Positions 55,215-64,000 of a DNA stretch of 64,000 bases are shown here, piece by piece (positions within the stretch are counted from its first letter, which is position 1; each line of letters opens with the position of its first letter). Made by a program: the position numbers and the translations under genes. The stretch is from assembly GCF_014695725.1 (NCBI RefSeq), contig NZ_JACJOU010000007.1, positions 124,001 through 188,000 on the forward strand. Reading direction: 5' to 3'. The stretch comes from Microcoleus sp. FACHB-672 (GTDB taxonomy: Bacteria; Cyanobacteriota; Cyanobacteriia; Cyanobacteriales; Oscillatoriaceae). The notes under the pieces were generated by a model. That model was not told where the DNA came from. It worked only from the letters and a program-made list of their open reading frames with translations, and ran no database searches.

Positions 55215-55668
55215 CTCTGCGCTAGGGTTTCAAGGATATGGGAAAGGGGCTTAAACGGCTTATTTTAAAAAAGGCTGATTTTAAAACGTGCGGTGATAGG
55301 GCAGTATTCGCCCTGATAAGAGACGCTCAGTTGCCAATTCTATAGATGCTCACACCAAAATGCCCCACAAAGATTTAACTGTATTTTTACATTCCCAAGG
55401 GTTATTATTTTACCACACAAATTGATACTAAACGTTAAGATGTCTTGACAGAGGTTAATCTGCTAGTTGTCAAAACTGAAGCGAGCGCATTGAGCTATTT
55501 TGTTTGAGAAAATCGGTTTTTGGGCTGAGTCAGGTTTTTTGTAAAGTGAGTATTTATACTTATTTAATATCATCTGACCAATTGCTCGAAACAAGTAAGA
55601 TAAACGTGCGCTTTTTGCAGGAGAAAAATTCCTGTTTAATGCCGGCACAATATAAATAAGCATTGGAT
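55215..55668. other. Gene-free stretch
   Basis: About 450 bases, AT-rich, with no supportable gene, RNA or repeat. Short open frames at 55463-55714 lack a ribosome-binding site and recognisable product. Confidence 0.45.
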
Positions 55669-55959
55669 TTATTCGTCTGAATATTTTTTCTCGTTGTAAT
55701 CCCACAGCCACCAACTCAATGCGAAGCCACAGGTTGGAAATAAAGTAAGTGAAATAAAAACCTTGGCAAAAAACAGTCTTCTCAAAAGTGCAGATTGGAG
55801 AACCTGTTGAATGGAAAAATTATTATCGAGAAAAGTGGTGATGAACACATACAAAATAGCGACGGGAAGCCCCCAGAAGAAAATTCCGTAGATAATCATA
55901 TAGCGAAACTTTCCCAATCTTCTGATTCTCGCCCACTTTTCTCTCTGCTTCGGATTCAT
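55669..55959 (-). CDS. Small hypothetical membrane protein
   Basis: A 96-residue protein with a basic N-terminus (MNPKQREKWARIRRLGK) and two or three hydrophobic helices (FRYMIIYGIFFWGLPVAILY, LFFAKVFISLTLFPTCGFAL), ending WWLWDYNEKKYSDE. GAGGAG lies 8 bases before the ATG, which supports a real gene. I recognise no family. Topology suggests positive-inside orientation with an acidic tail. It stands alone between two gene-free stretches. Confidence 0.65.
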   Translation of the reverse strand: MNPKQREKWARIRRLGKFRYMIIYGIFFWGLPVAILYVFITTFLDNNFSIQQVLQSALLRRLFFAKVFISLTLFPTCGFALSWWLWDYNEKKYSDE

Positions 55960-56281
55960 CGCTGTGGCTCCTCTACGATCAGACCCTGATTGATTAACAC
56001 AAGCAGTTCTTCAAAAGCTTTTAAGCATGAAAGGTTACGCGTTCATTTAGCTGTAGCTACAATAATGCTGGATAGAGAGTTTCCATAAACGTGGAAGCCG
56101 GCTCAAAACCGTTCTTGACAACTGCGCTGCTTGCTGATTAGGGTACGGGCCGGCAATCTAACTGCCTCGTATCTTATCAGTTAACCCAGGCGAATCAATA
56201 CTAGGTTTACCGCGTAGATTTAACAGGGATTGCTCTCTATTACTAAAGGAATACCTATCCAACCGCTTCTAAGTTAACAAA

Positions 56282-56311
56282 TAAAAAAGCCCGTTTGTTT
56301 AAATAAACGGG
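56282..56311 (-). terminator. Rho-independent terminator of metK
   Basis: CCCGTTT (56290-56296) pairs with AAACGGG (56305-56311), with further TTT/AAA pairing in between. On the metK strand the stem is followed by six U (complement of 56283-56288). The rest of 55960-56345 holds no gene. Confidence 0.85.
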
Positions 56312-56345
56312 TATTGGAAAATTTATTTAAATGTGGGGTAAATAA

Positions 56346-57608
56346 CTAGCCCACAGAAGCGGAAAGCGGTTGATTCAGCGCGTCTTTGAGCAACTGCGCT
56401 TTATCGGTTTGTTCCCAAGGTAGGTCGATATCAGTGCGTCCCAAATGACCGTAAGCAGCAACTTCTTGGTAAAAACGACCGCCGCGTTCAGCCGGCAGAC
56501 GTTGCAAATTAAAGGTTTTGATAATTCCAGCCGGACGCAGCTCAAAATGCTCTTTCACAGCTTCCAGCAGCTGGTCTTCATCAACGTTGCCGGTGCCAAA
56601 GGTTTCAATCATCATACTTACGGGGCGTGCTACGCCGATTGCATAACTGAGTTGAACTTCACACTTTTCTGCCAAGCCGGCGGCAACGATATTTTTAGCC
56701 ACATAGCGAGCGGCATAAGCGGCGCTGCGGTCTACTTTTGTGGGGTCTTTGCCGGAAAAAGCGCCGCCGCCGTGCCGGGAATAGCCACCATAAGTATCTA
56801 CAATAATTTTGCGACCTGTGAGACCTGAATCTCCTTGAGGCCCGCCGATCACAAATTTGCCGGTGGGGTTGACTAGGAAGCGAGTTTCTGCATCTGGCTT
56901 CACGTCAATGTCTGCAAACACCGGCTCGACCACTGCTGTCCACAAATCTTCCTTGATCTTGGCCTGAACCTCTGCCGTATCCGTAATTTCCCCAATTGAA
57001 GCCGTGTGCTGTGTGGAAATCAGAATCGTGTCGATGCCTACGGGGCGTCCATCTTCGTAAACAACCGTGACTTGCGTTTTGCCATCGGGACGCAGGTAAG
57101 GCAGATCGCCGGTTTTGCGAACTGCTGCCAGCCGACGGGAAATCCGGTGGGCGAGACAGATGGGCAAAGGCATCAGTTCCGGGGTTTCGTTGCAGGCAAA
57201 GCCAAACATGATCCCTTGATCACCGGCACCCACTGCGTCTAAAGCATCATCGCTGGATTCCTCGCGGGTTTCTTGAGCGGTGTTGACGCCTTGGGCGATG
57301 TCAGGAGATTGTTCGTCGAGGGCAACGAGCACTGCACAGCTATTTGCAGAAAAGCCGTTGTCGGCATCTGTATAGCCGATGTCGGCAATTTTTTTCCGGG
57401 CTAGAGCCACGAAGTTCACCTGAGCTTTCGTGGTGACTTCGCCGGTGATCAGCACTAAGCCGGTGTTGACCACAACTTCTGCGGCAACACGGCTAGAGGG
57501 GTCTTGAGTGAGCAGGGCGTCTAAAATAGTATCTGAGATTTGGTCACAGATTTTATCAGGATGCCCTTCGGTAACGGATTCGGAGGTAAATAGGTAGCGA
57601 CGTGTCAA
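56346..57608 (-). CDS. metK: S-adenosylmethionine synthase
   Basis: A 420-residue Met[21 protein letters not shown] (ATP site), [20 protein letters not shown] (methionine site), [39 protein letters not shown], the P-loop-like [20 protein letters not shown], and [11 protein letters not shown]. It makes S-adenosylmethionine from methionine and ATP and is essential. The length is normal for the cyanobacterial form. No SAM riboswitch motif was seen in the 79-base upstream gap. A terminator follows directly. The HAD phosphatase gene lies upstream in the same direction. Confidence 0.97.
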   Translation of the reverse strand: MTRRYLFTSESVTEGHPDKICDQISDTILDALLTQDPSSRVAAEVVVNTGLVLITGEVTTKAQVNFVALARKKIADIGYTDADNGFSANSCAVLVALDEQSPDIAQGVNTAQETREESSDDALDAVGAGDQGIMFGFACNETPELMPLPICLAHRISRRLAAVRKTGDLPYLRPDGKTQVTVVYEDGRPVGIDTILISTQHTASIGEITDTAEVQAKIKEDLWTAVVEPVFADIDVKPDAETRFLVNPTGKFVIGGPQGDSGLTGRKIIVDTYGGYSRHGGGAFSGKDPTKVDRSAAYAARYVAKNIVAAGLAEKCEVQLSYAIGVARPVSMMIETFGTGNVDEDQLLEAVKEHFELRPAGIIKTFNLQRLPAERGGRFYQEVAAYGHLGRTDIDLPWEQTDKAQLLKDALNQPLSASVG

Positions 57609-57687
57609 GGATCAGTCCCCCTTAAATAGTGGCTAGGCAGACAACGTGTGTTTAAACTGATAAAACTTCACTCAGCGCGAGCGAGGT

Positions 57688-58440
57688 TCAGGAGATGATT
57701 TTTATTTCATCAAGTTGCGCGATCGTAACATTAGCGGCTTCTAAATGGCTAGCTTTTGGTGTCTTCCAGCAGATGCCGATGCTGCCGGCGGCCCCGGCCC
57801 GTTTGGCCATTTCGATATCCGCCAGGGAATCGCCAACCATCAAAGTTGACGCCGGTTCAACGCCTAAGGTTCGGCAGACATTTAAAAAGAGAGACGGGTC
57901 TGGTTTGCTTGGCCCTTCATCAACACCCATTTTCACTTGAATGTAGGGTTCTAGTTGATGATCTTTGACAAACTTCTGCACCCTTTGTGTGCTGGCTGCT
58001 GAGAGAATCGCCAGTTTCAAACCGGCATCTGAAAGGAACTTTAGCACCTCTAGAGAGCCGGCAAATAAAGGCGACGGGGCAAATGTTTTGAACATTTGGT
58101 CGGCTTCTTCAAATGAGCGACGCGTAATTTCAAGAGATTCTAACCACCCTCGTCCTGTCTCAGCGATATAAGCGGCGGAGGCAATTTCATTTTCCCGCCG
58201 GCTGCCAACGGCTAGTAAGCCAGTGGGATCGAGACGAGCTCCATTAATGCCGAACGCCATCAACAAGGGTTCTCCAATTCCGGGAATTTGAGCATCTAGC
58301 ATCCGCGCTCGTTTCTGGCCCAAATTTCTTAAAAAATCTTCTGAATCTTCTAGCGTCCCGTCTTTATCAAAAATAACAGCCTGGATATTTTTGAATGTGA
58401 CATTCCCACACTGAATTGTCGTCAAACGCTCAACTCCCAT
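57688..58440 (-). CDS. HAD-family phosphatase
   Basis: A 250-residue HAD hydrolase: motif I AVIFDKDGTLEDSEDFLRNL, motif II LKLAILSAAS, motif III lysine in DEGPSKPDPSLFLNVCRTLG, motif IV TLMVGDSLADIEMAKRAGAA. The helical cap sits between motifs I and II (residues about 30-110). Subfamily I members include phosphoglycolate and other small-molecule phosphatases. In cyanobacteria phosphoglycolate phosphatase is one possibility, but substrate residues are not diagnostic here. It lies between rpsA and metK on the minus strand. Confidence 0.87.
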   Translation of the reverse strand: MGVERLTTIQCGNVTFKNIQAVIFDKDGTLEDSEDFLRNLGQKRARMLDAQIPGIGEPLLMAFGINGARLDPTGLLAVGSRRENEIASAAYIAETGRGWLESLEITRRSFEEADQMFKTFAPSPLFAGSLEVLKFLSDAGLKLAILSAASTQRVQKFVKDHQLEPYIQVKMGVDEGPSKPDPSLFLNVCRTLGVEPASTLMVGDSLADIEMAKRAGAAGSIGICWKTPKASHLEAANVTIAQLDEIKIIS

Positions 58441-58463
58441 CGATCACAAACATGACCCCCATA

Positions 58464-58487
58464 TAAAAAAAGAGGGATTATTCCCTC
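58464..58487 (-). terminator. Rho-independent terminator of rpsA
   Basis: GAGGGA (58472-58477) and TCCCTC (58482-58487) form a stem with a 4-base loop, followed on the minus strand by a U-rich run (complement of 58464-58470). It ends the rpsA transcript before the HAD gene. Confidence 0.8.
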
Positions 58488-58544
58488 AATCGCGCAGCGC
58501 GGCTTGTTATCAAGCCTGCTGCACGGTTCTTCAGGCTCAAGAAT

Positions 58545-59672
58545 CTACACCTCTTCAGCGGTGATTAATTCCTCCTCTGGGGCTGCCTCTACTTCTGGGG
58601 CTGCCTCTGCCTCTGGGGCTGCTTCTACTTCTGGGGCTGCCTCTACCTCTGGGGCTGCCTGTGCCTCTACCTCTGGGGCTTCTTCTGCCGCTACCTCTGG
58701 CAGATCCTCTTCAGATTCAGAGGTGTCGCTGCCTGGTGAAGCCGACTGCTGTTGAGATTGCTGTTGGGCTTGCTGTCTATTCCGCATCTGTTCGCGGAAC
58801 TTGGCAGCCATCTCCTCAGCTTTCTCATAAACCATATCGGGATTTTTCACCATGTCACCCGGTTCGGGTTCCAGTTGTTTGGTAGAAAGGGAAATGCGGC
58901 CTCGTTCTGCATCCAAGTCAATGATCATCACCTTCACTTCATCATTGACATTGAAGACGCTGTGCGGCGTATCGATGTGATCGTGAGAGATTTCCGAAAT
59001 GTGCAATAACCCGCTGACGCCTCCAATATCGATAAAGGCACCGTAAGGTTTAATTCCGCGAACATTACCGATGACGACTTCGCCAACTTCAAGCCGGTTC
59101 ATCTTGCGCTCAACCAGTGCTCGGCGGTGGCTCAGAACTAGCCGGTTGCGGTCTTCGTCTACTTCCAAGAATTTGAGGGGGAGTTCTTCTCCAACCAAAT
59201 CTTCCTTAGGCTTGCGGGTGCTAATGTGAGAACCGGGAATAAATCCACGCAATCCTTCAATGCGTACCAGCGCACCGCCTCGGTTCGTCGCAAAGACGCT
59301 AGAACGAACTGTGGCATCTTCTGCTTGCAACTGGCGCACTCGCTCCCACGCCCGCATATACTCAATCCGCCGGATTGACAGAGTTAGCTGTCCATCCTCA
59401 TTTTCATCGGTGAGGATGAAGAATTCACGGGTTTCGTTAGACTGCAGGACTTCTTCCGGAGCGTCAACCCGGTTGATTGACATTTCTTGGATAGGGATGT
59501 AAGCCGCTGTTTTTGCACCGATGTCAATCAGAGCGCCCCTTGGTTCTAGACTGAATACTGTACCTGCTACCACATCACCGGGGCTAAAGTGATAGTCGTA
59601 TTTGTCGAGTAGGGCTGCAAAATCTTCGTGGGTAAAGCCAACATCTTTGACGGGTGTTTTCTGATTGACCAT
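58545..59672 (-). CDS. rpsA: 30S ribosomal protein S1
   Basis: A 375-residue S1 with three S1 RNA-binding domains: PGDVVAGTVFSLEPRGALID (about residues 31-50), VRSSVFATNRGGALVRIEGL and GEVVIGNVRGIKPYGAFIDI (about 200-270, the SGLLHISEIS core). The C-terminal 90 residues are a Gln-rich stretch then a repetitive Ala/Glu/Pro/Val tail of PEVEAAPE units, which many cyanobacterial S1 proteins share in shorter form. S1 binds mRNA on the 30S subunit and helps initiation. Three S1 domains rather than six is usual for cyanobacteria and plastids. The ATG follows a long leader with an exact TATAAT upstream. Confidence 0.95.
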   Translation of the reverse strand: MVNQKTPVKDVGFTHEDFAALLDKYDYHFSPGDVVAGTVFSLEPRGALIDIGAKTAAYIPIQEMSINRVDAPEEVLQSNETREFFILTDENEDGQLTLSIRRIEYMRAWERVRQLQAEDATVRSSVFATNRGGALVRIEGLRGFIPGSHISTRKPKEDLVGEELPLKFLEVDEDRNRLVLSHRRALVERKMNRLEVGEVVIGNVRGIKPYGAFIDIGGVSGLLHISEISHDHIDTPHSVFNVNDEVKVMIIDLDAERGRISLSTKQLEPEPGDMVKNPDMVYEKAEEMAAKFREQMRNRQQAQQQSQQQSASPGSDTSESEEDLPEVAAEEAPEVEAQAAPEVEAAPEVEAAPEAEAAPEVEAAPEEELITAEEV

Positions 59673-59819
59673 GCGATTGGTTTCCTAGGACTTAATCTCC
59701 GTAGTTTAATTTGCCTCCTGTGGATGTACATACACCTTTGGACGGTGCAGTTTACATCTACATCGCTCCAGCCTCTTTTTTGGCAGAGCCAATTGCGATG
59801 CTTGAAGCTTAGACTTGAT

Positions 59820-59825
59820 ATTATA
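59820..59825 (-). promoter_or_regulatory. Candidate -10 element for rpsA
   Basis: TATAAT (complement of 59820-59825) lies about 150 bases upstream of the rpsA ATG. The -35 position has only a weak match. A GC-rich leader follows, which could fold for autogenous control as in other rpsA genes. Confidence 0.35.
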
Positions 59826-59938
59826 ACTTGACTATATGCTCCTGAACAGCTTTCCTGCCTTCTCTGTCGCGAAATGAGGCAGATCAATTCTAAATTTTAG
59901 AATAAATGTTCAAATTGGGGACACAGGACTCAAGCCTC

Positions 59939-60505
59939 TTAGTTGAGGGGAGTGAAGCCAGAAGTTGAGGTTTCCCAACCGCTAGAATCTCCTGATTGCG
60001 GACACACACCCGTCAGGGGTTTATCTATTTTTTCTGGTTCCCCATCTGAAATTTGTTGGTTCTGGAGATGATTTAAGGTGTCAACAAAATCTCGAATGCC
60101 TTGGAACTGGCGATAAACTGAGGCAAATCGAATATAGGCAACTTCGCTAATAGATTGGAGTTGGCGCAACACCAGTTCGCCAATTTCGCCACTGCTAACT
60201 TCTCTGGCTGTTTGCTGCTGCAATTCAGCTTCGAGTTCATCGACGAGTTCTTCGAGCCGCATGGCAGCAATGCCGGTTTTTTCGCAAGCTCGAACGATAC
60301 CTCTCAGTAATTTAGAACGATCAAACGACTCGCGTTTGCCATCGCGTTTAATGACTGTAATCGGTACAAATTCTATGCGTTCGTAAGTTGTGAAGCGATG
60401 CTTGCAATCCAAGCATTCCCGGCGTCGCCGCACACTTTGGCCAGATTCGGCTGAACGCGACTCTAAAACGCGACTGTCTGTATGTTGGCAGAAGGGACAC
60501 CGCAT
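59939..60505 (-). CDS. nrdR: Transcriptional repressor NrdR
   Basis: A 188-residue NrdR: the N-terminal zinc ribbon CPFCQ and [14 protein letters not shown] (four Cys), then the ATP-cone domain [39 protein letters not shown], and [20 protein letters not shown]. NrdR binds ATP/dATP and NrdR boxes and represses ribonucleotide reductase genes. The Ser/Pro-rich C-terminal tail of about 35 residues is longer than in E. coli. It lies downstream of psbT and upstream of rpsA on the minus strand, a gene order (psbB-psbT-nrdR-rps1) shared by other cyanobacteria. Confidence 0.95.
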   Translation of the reverse strand: MRCPFCQHTDSRVLESRSAESGQSVRRRRECLDCKHRFTTYERIEFVPITVIKRDGKRESFDRSKLLRGIVRACEKTGIAAMRLEELVDELEAELQQQTAREVSSGEIGELVLRQLQSISEVAYIRFASVYRQFQGIRDFVDTLNHLQNQQISDGEPEKIDKPLTGVCPQSGDSSGWETSTSGFTPLN

Positions 60506-60637
60506 GATTAGCTTTCTCGGCAGTCGGCACTGGGCGTAAATGGCAAAACCTGAGCCGGCAACAAAAGCTGTTAGCTAGATAATCATGCTCTAACAACAGC
60601 TTTTAACGGCTCAGGTGAGTTCAAAAAACTTTCAGGC

Positions 60638-60745
60638 TTACTTCTTGTCAGTGGTATCGATCCGGGGTGGTTCGCGAAACGCAATCGCAAAAAAGAGCAA
60701 CCCAATCGTCAAAGTAAGAATCAAAATGTAAGCAACGCTTTCCAT
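60638..60745 (-). CDS. psbT: Photosystem II protein T
   Basis: A 35-codon gene too short for routine calling. The product [20 protein letters not shown] continues [15 protein letters not shown]: one transmembrane helix and a short stromal-side tail, a full-length PsbT. PsbT is a small subunit of the PSII core near the dimer interface. The ATG has AGGAAC 7 bases upstream and a second AAAGGAG further out. It lies 125 bases downstream of psbB and is normally co-transcribed with it. Confidence 0.97.
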   Translation of the reverse strand: MESVAYILILTLTIGLLFFAIAFREPPRIDTTDKK

Positions 60746-60811
60746 ATTAGAAGTTCCTGCTCCTTTCGTTAACTAACATTTTAGCAAGGGAATGGGTCTG
60801 TTAATTCCAGA

Positions 60812-60858
60812 ATTTTGAGTTTTCAGTAGTGGGTGAACCAAAACTGAAAACTCAAAAT
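60812..60858 (-). promoter_or_regulatory. Perfect 16-bp inverted repeat between psbB and psbT
   Basis: ATTTTGAGTTTTCAGT (60812-60827) is matched by its exact complement ACTGAAAACTCAAAAT (60843-60858), with a 15-base loop. It begins about 12 bases after the psbB stop. No U-run follows in the transcript, so it is more likely an mRNA-stabilising or processing stem, or an attenuator, than a terminator. Confidence 0.75.
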
Positions 60859-60869
60859 CGGAAACGTTT

Positions 60870-62402
60870 TTAGACTACTTCCTTTCTGCGGGTTGATCTG
60901 TCTCCTAGTTTTTGGAAGAGACCGAATTCCACTTGTTCTTCATCAAGGTCTGGGTCAATACCGGCAAACACATCGCGGAACAGTGTCCGAGATCCGTGCC
61001 AGAGGTGACCGAAGAAGAACAGCAGGGCAAAACAAGCGTGCCCGTAGGTGAACCAACCACGAGGGCTAGTCCGGAACACACCATCAGCGTCAACGCTTTC
61101 GCGATCAAAATCGAAGGGTTCGCCTAGCTGAGCCTTACGAGCATACTTCTTCACCGTGGCGGGGTCATCAAAGCTTTGACCGTCAAGTGAGCCACCGTAG
61201 AAGCTGACAGTCACACCGGCTTGCTCAAAGCTGTACTTAGATTCAGCGCGGCGGAACGGAATATCAGCGCGAAGGATGCCATCTTTATCGGTCAAAATGA
61301 CCGGGAAGGTTTCAAAGAAGTTGGGGATGCGGCGAACGGTTAGTTCCCGACCTTCGCTATCTTTGAATACTGGATGGCCTAACCAAGTGGTTGCCAGACC
61401 ATCTCCACTATTCATCGCTCCAACACGGAACAGACCACCTTTAGCCGGGTTGTTGCCGACATAGTCATAGAATGCCAGTTTCTCAGGAATTTCTGAGTAG
61501 GCTGTTTCTATGCTGTTGCCGCTAGCTAAGCTGGATTGAACGCGTCGGTCAATTTCTTGGTGGAAGTAACCGCTATCCCACTGATAGCGGGTAGGGCCAA
61601 ACAGTTCAATGGGGGTGGCGGCGTTGCCATACCACATTGTGCCGGCCACCACAAAGGCTGCGAAAAATACGGCGGCAATACTGCTAGAAAGCACAGTTTC
61701 GATGTTCCCCATCCGCAAGGCGCGGTAAAGCCGCTCTGGTGGGCGAACGCTCAAGTGGAACAAACCGGCAATAATCCCAACAATGCCAGCCGCAATGTGG
61801 TGAGCAACAATGCCCCCCGGATTGAAGGGGTTAAAGCCTTCAGGTCCCCACGACGGGGCCACGGCTTGCACGCTGCCAGTTAACCCATAAGGGTCAGACA
61901 CCCACATACCAGGGCCAAATAAGCCCGTCAGGTGGAAGGCACCGAACCCAAAGCAAAGAAGACCAGATAAGAACAGGTGGATGCCAAACATTTTTGGCAG
62001 ATCCAGTGCCGGTTCGCCGGTGCGTGGGTCTCTAAACAGTTCTAGATCCCAATAAACCCAGTGCCAGCAGGCAGCTAGGAACAGCAAACCAGACAGGATG
62101 ATGTGAGCGGCAGCGACGCCTTCAACGCTCCAGACACCCGGATCAACTGCTGTTGCGCCAGTTACGCTCCAACCCCGCCAAGAGTCGGTTACGCCCAGAC
62201 GAGCCATGAAGGGCATGACGTACATACCCTGACGCCACATCGGGTTCAGGACTGGATCACTGGGGTCAAAGATTGCCAGTTCATACAAAGCCATAGAACC
62301 AGCCCACCCGGCCACCAGGGCAGTATGCATGAGGTGGACAGAAATCAGGCGGCCTGGGTCGTTCAGAACGACTGTGTGTACTCGATACCAGGGTAGTCCC
62401 AT
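60870..62402 (-). CDS. psbB: Photosystem II CP47 chlorophyll-binding protein
   Basis: A 510-residue CP47. It begins [20 protein letters not shown] and has six thylakoid membrane helices with chlorophyll-ligand histidines, such as [40 protein letters not shown] and [20 protein letters not shown]. The large lumenal loop (about residues 260-450) is followed by the last helix [20 protein letters not shown] and an acidic C-terminal tail. CP47 is the core antenna next to D2 in PSII. GAGGAGGAAG sits 8 bases before the ATG, a strong site. It heads the psbB-psbT-nrdR-rpsA line. Confidence 0.98.
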   Translation of the reverse strand: MGLPWYRVHTVVLNDPGRLISVHLMHTALVAGWAGSMALYELAIFDPSDPVLNPMWRQGMYVMPFMARLGVTDSWRGWSVTGATAVDPGVWSVEGVAAAHIILSGLLFLAACWHWVYWDLELFRDPRTGEPALDLPKMFGIHLFLSGLLCFGFGAFHLTGLFGPGMWVSDPYGLTGSVQAVAPSWGPEGFNPFNPGGIVAHHIAAGIVGIIAGLFHLSVRPPERLYRALRMGNIETVLSSSIAAVFFAAFVVAGTMWYGNAATPIELFGPTRYQWDSGYFHQEIDRRVQSSLASGNSIETAYSEIPEKLAFYDYVGNNPAKGGLFRVGAMNSGDGLATTWLGHPVFKDSEGRELTVRRIPNFFETFPVILTDKDGILRADIPFRRAESKYSFEQAGVTVSFYGGSLDGQSFDDPATVKKYARKAQLGEPFDFDRESVDADGVFRTSPRGWFTYGHACFALLFFFGHLWHGSRTLFRDVFAGIDPDLDEEQVEFGLFQKLGDRSTRRKEVV

Positions 62403-62664
62403 TGACTACGCTTCCTCCTCCATGAGAGATGTCTACTTGAACGCTATCTTTCAGTCTTGTGTTTAAGTGCTAAAGTCTTAAATCTGCTTGAGGCTAGCCG
62501 GCTGAACAAGAAACTTGTTTGCCAGACCGCATGGGCAGGCATGACAGTGCGTTCTCGAAATATGAGTAGTATTTAAAGAAGTGTAACCATTGAGTGACCC
62601 TATTGCAAGCAATTTGACAGGGATAGTGCCGGCACCGCCAGCCTACTGAGTATGGTTAACACTG

Positions 62665-63018
62665 TTATATTTGCTCATTGGTGCCGGTGGGTTCTACAAT
62701 CGCCCCTCCTAATTGGCACGTCGCACCGGCAGCACAAAGTCGCTCAACGACTTGATCGCCGCTGATCAAGCGTTTTAATACGACTTGTCCGATGTTCTTG
62801 GCTATCGGTTCGCCCGGTTCTGGAGCAATCGGTTTCACTTCCACCATCAAAACCGCATCTTCCACGCGATAGAGCCACATTCTTTCCTCTGGCTCCATCA
62901 GACAAAGATCCATTTGCTCAATTTTGGGTTGACGCCGCCAAGCCATTTCGTTCCACAGACCCTCGGCTCCCCAGACTCGACCTATCGTCCATCCATCTGA
63001 TAGAAAAAAGTATTTCAC
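62665..63018 (-). CDS. Conserved-looking hypothetical protein upstream of psbB
   Basis: A 117-residue soluble protein with several Trp residues: MKYFFLSDGWTIGRVWGAEG, LWNEMAWRRQPKIEQMDLCL and WLYRVEDAVLMVEVKPIAPE. I do not recognise a named family, but the composition and strand-rich pattern suggest a small folded domain rather than a random ORF. It lies 262 bases upstream of psbB in the same direction. The ATG has no strong ribosome-binding site. Confidence 0.65.
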   Translation of the reverse strand: MKYFFLSDGWTIGRVWGAEGLWNEMAWRRQPKIEQMDLCLMEPEERMWLYRVEDAVLMVEVKPIAPEPGEPIAKNIGQVVLKRLISGDQVVERLCAAGATCQLGGAIVEPTGTNEQI

Positions 63019-63073
63019 AGATTTTCGTTGCCACCGTGTTTTTTGGAATTATGCCCTTTTAAGGGACACCGTT

Positions 63074-63352
63074 GTGCAAGATACCTGTTCTTTGGGTGTG
63101 GTTAGTCATTTTAAGGTAAAGCCCTCACAGGATGTGAAGGGTGGTACCGGCTTCCTCTTTCACCGGCAACGACAGATCAGAGTAGAGGTGCCGGCAGCAG
63201 CCTTCCAAGTCCCAAAACTTCTAAACCTTCGCCTTGACATTCTTTGCGGCATTGCCCTCTTTATTGTGATACGTTGGGCCATTCGCCCCAGTCCACTCCC
63301 TAAGTTTCAAGGCGATGATCTCAACGATCTTTACCTGATTGACGACAGGTAG
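63074..63352 (+). CDS. Small hypothetical membrane-linked protein
   Basis: A 92-residue open frame from GTG with AAGGGA about 7 bases upstream. A basic, soluble N-terminal half is followed by one hydrophobic segment (LRLDILCGIALFIVIRWAI) and an acidic end (GDDLNDLYLIDDR). I recognise no family. It is divergent from the 117-residue gene, with 55 bases between starts. The ordered composition argues that it is real, but support is moderate. Confidence 0.45.
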   Translation: MQDTCSLGVVSHFKVKPSQDVKGGTGFLFHRQRQIRVEVPAAAFQVPKLLNLRLDILCGIALFIVIRWAIRPSPLPKFQGDDLNDLYLIDDR

Positions 63353-63472
63353 ATGACAACTTGTTGACGAATTTAGCGCGTTTAACTGTAATTGAGCGAG
63401 TACGAAACTGTTTGCACTCTATTTAAAACCTGCTAAACTTCTAATTTAAGAATATCTATTTCAGAAATATTT

Positions 63473-64000
63473 ATAAATATTAAATACTTTAATTTTACGG
63501 GTTTACTAACAGCAGCAACTTTGGCAGCTAGTAGCTTCGGTTTCTCATTTCCTGTTAGTGCAGAGTCGGTTATTCTAGGAAATTGTGGGAAGCAAAGCTG
63601 CGAGGATCTTCTAGAGCAATTACGCAAACAGTGGCCAGAACAAATCAGCCAATACGAAGCAAACTGTCAAGACAACAACACCCTTGGCTTGCAAGTATTT
63701 GCCAATGAGGGCGAAGCGAGAAAAGTGATGGTTGCCTGTTGGGGAGAAAAGCAGCCAGATGGTTCTAGGTCTGGAGATTTCTTAGCCGTTTTGCCGATTC
63801 CTGGGGAAGAAGCGACTTTTGGGAGTTCGTGGTCTTGTAGCGAAGGCGAATGCTTGGATATTTTAGAAAAGTTACGGGAGCGCTCTCCAGATAAAATTAA
63901 AAAATATGAAACTAAATGTGGAATGGAAGCGGGGACTTTAAACTTATTGATTTCTCAAGAAGAAGCTAATAAAAAAGTAGAAGTTCAATGCTATTTTTTT
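63473..64000 (+). CDS. Secreted Cys-rich repeat protein, partial (runs off right edge)
   Basis: The frame is open from 63437 to the window end. It shows a signal peptide (NIKYFNFTGLLTAATLAASS, then FGFSFPVSA) and two repeats of about 90 residues: NCGKQSCEDLLEQLRKQWPE and CSEGECLDILEKLRERSPDK, each ending in a YE-x2-C. The Cys pattern suggests disulfides in an exported protein. The only in-frame codons where a start is expected are ATA (63473) and ATT; no ATG, GTG or TTG precedes the signal. ATA is listed as the most likely start because it is where ATG would give the normal signal peptide. Family unknown. Confidence 0.6.
   Translation, partial: MNIKYFNFTGLLTAATLAASSFGFSFPVSAESVILGNCGKQSCEDLLEQLRKQWPEQISQYEANCQDNNTLGLQVFANEGEARKVMVACWGEKQPDGSRSGDFLAVLPIPGEEATFGSSWSCSEGECLDILEKLRERSPDKIKKYETKCGMEAGTLNLLISQEEANKKVEVQCYFF

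Noticed and set aside
56346-57690. SAM riboswitch ahead of metK
   Set aside because: The 79-base gap upstream is too short and has no SAM-I or SAM-II signature.

Overview
This is a cyanobacterial chromosome segment. The right end carries photosystem II genes psbB (CP47) and psbT followed by nrdR and rpsA (ribosomal protein S1). The rest is rich in families typical of filamentous cyanobacteria: pentapeptide-repeat proteins, DUF3598, Uma2 nucleases, DUF4278, NACHT-HEAT proteins and short tandem repeats. Base composition is moderate, and CCGG-centred words (mostly GCCGGC/TGCCGGCA) are strikingly frequent, while HIP1 (GCGATCGC) is present but sparser. An oscillatorian or Microcoleus-like filamentous cyanobacterium is my inference. 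No tRNA, rRNA, CRISPR array or intact insertion sequence was seen.

Layout. 1-9.4 kb: the start of a Mut7-C RNase-like gene runs off the left edge. It is followed by a decayed ROK-kinase fragment, a two-gene membrane/GT39-like unit, and assorted single genes (NADAR, DUF3598, NTF2-like, pentapeptide, cupin, LD-carboxypeptidase, HTH protein). 9.4-28.6 kb: a fused membrane/spermidine-synthase-like protein, then a surface-polysaccharide region. That region holds a GT4, three GT2 (one broken), a broken methyltransferase, a broken polysaccharide deacetylase, two large polytopic membrane proteins, a HldE-type sugar kinase and RmlB. Four lesions (two in-frame TAA stops, one frameshift, one head-to-head truncation) lie within 14.5-17.1 kb, so part of the locus is decaying. 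A SagB-type oxidoreductase, a pentapeptide protein and a tandem duplicated Uma2 pair lie in the same stretch.

28.7-33.4 kb: a 1,386-residue NACHT NTPase with 13 highly homogenised 34-residue HEAT-like repeats and a distinct C-terminal domain, a plausible STAND-type defence or signalling sensor, with a small membrane-anchored ORF divergent from it. 33.4-39.2 kb: metabolic genes (AvtA, acyl-CoA dehydrogenase-like, MazG-like, PanE-like) and a DUF697-like protein.

39.3-45.3 kb: a guanidine-utilisation locus on the minus strand. A guanidine-I (ykkC) riboswitch precedes a Ni-dependent guanidine hydrolase (gdmH), its nickel chaperones hypA and hypB, and a three-part ABC importer; a TGTA-N8-TACA NtcA-like box lies upstream. 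Together they would sense, import and hydrolyse guanidine as a nitrogen source.

45.6-51.1 kb: two GTPases flank a compact plus-strand cassette that encodes a BURPS668_1122-type (toxin) deaminase domain with an apparent CTG start, plus two unrecognised proteins. 51.3-58.5 kb: a hybrid-less sensor histidine kinase, SIMPL lipoprotein, small membrane proteins, metK and a HAD phosphatase. 58.5-64 kb: rpsA, nrdR, psbT, psbB, two small conserved or hypothetical genes, and a secreted Cys-rich repeat protein that runs off the right edge and seems to lack an ATG/GTG/TTG start.
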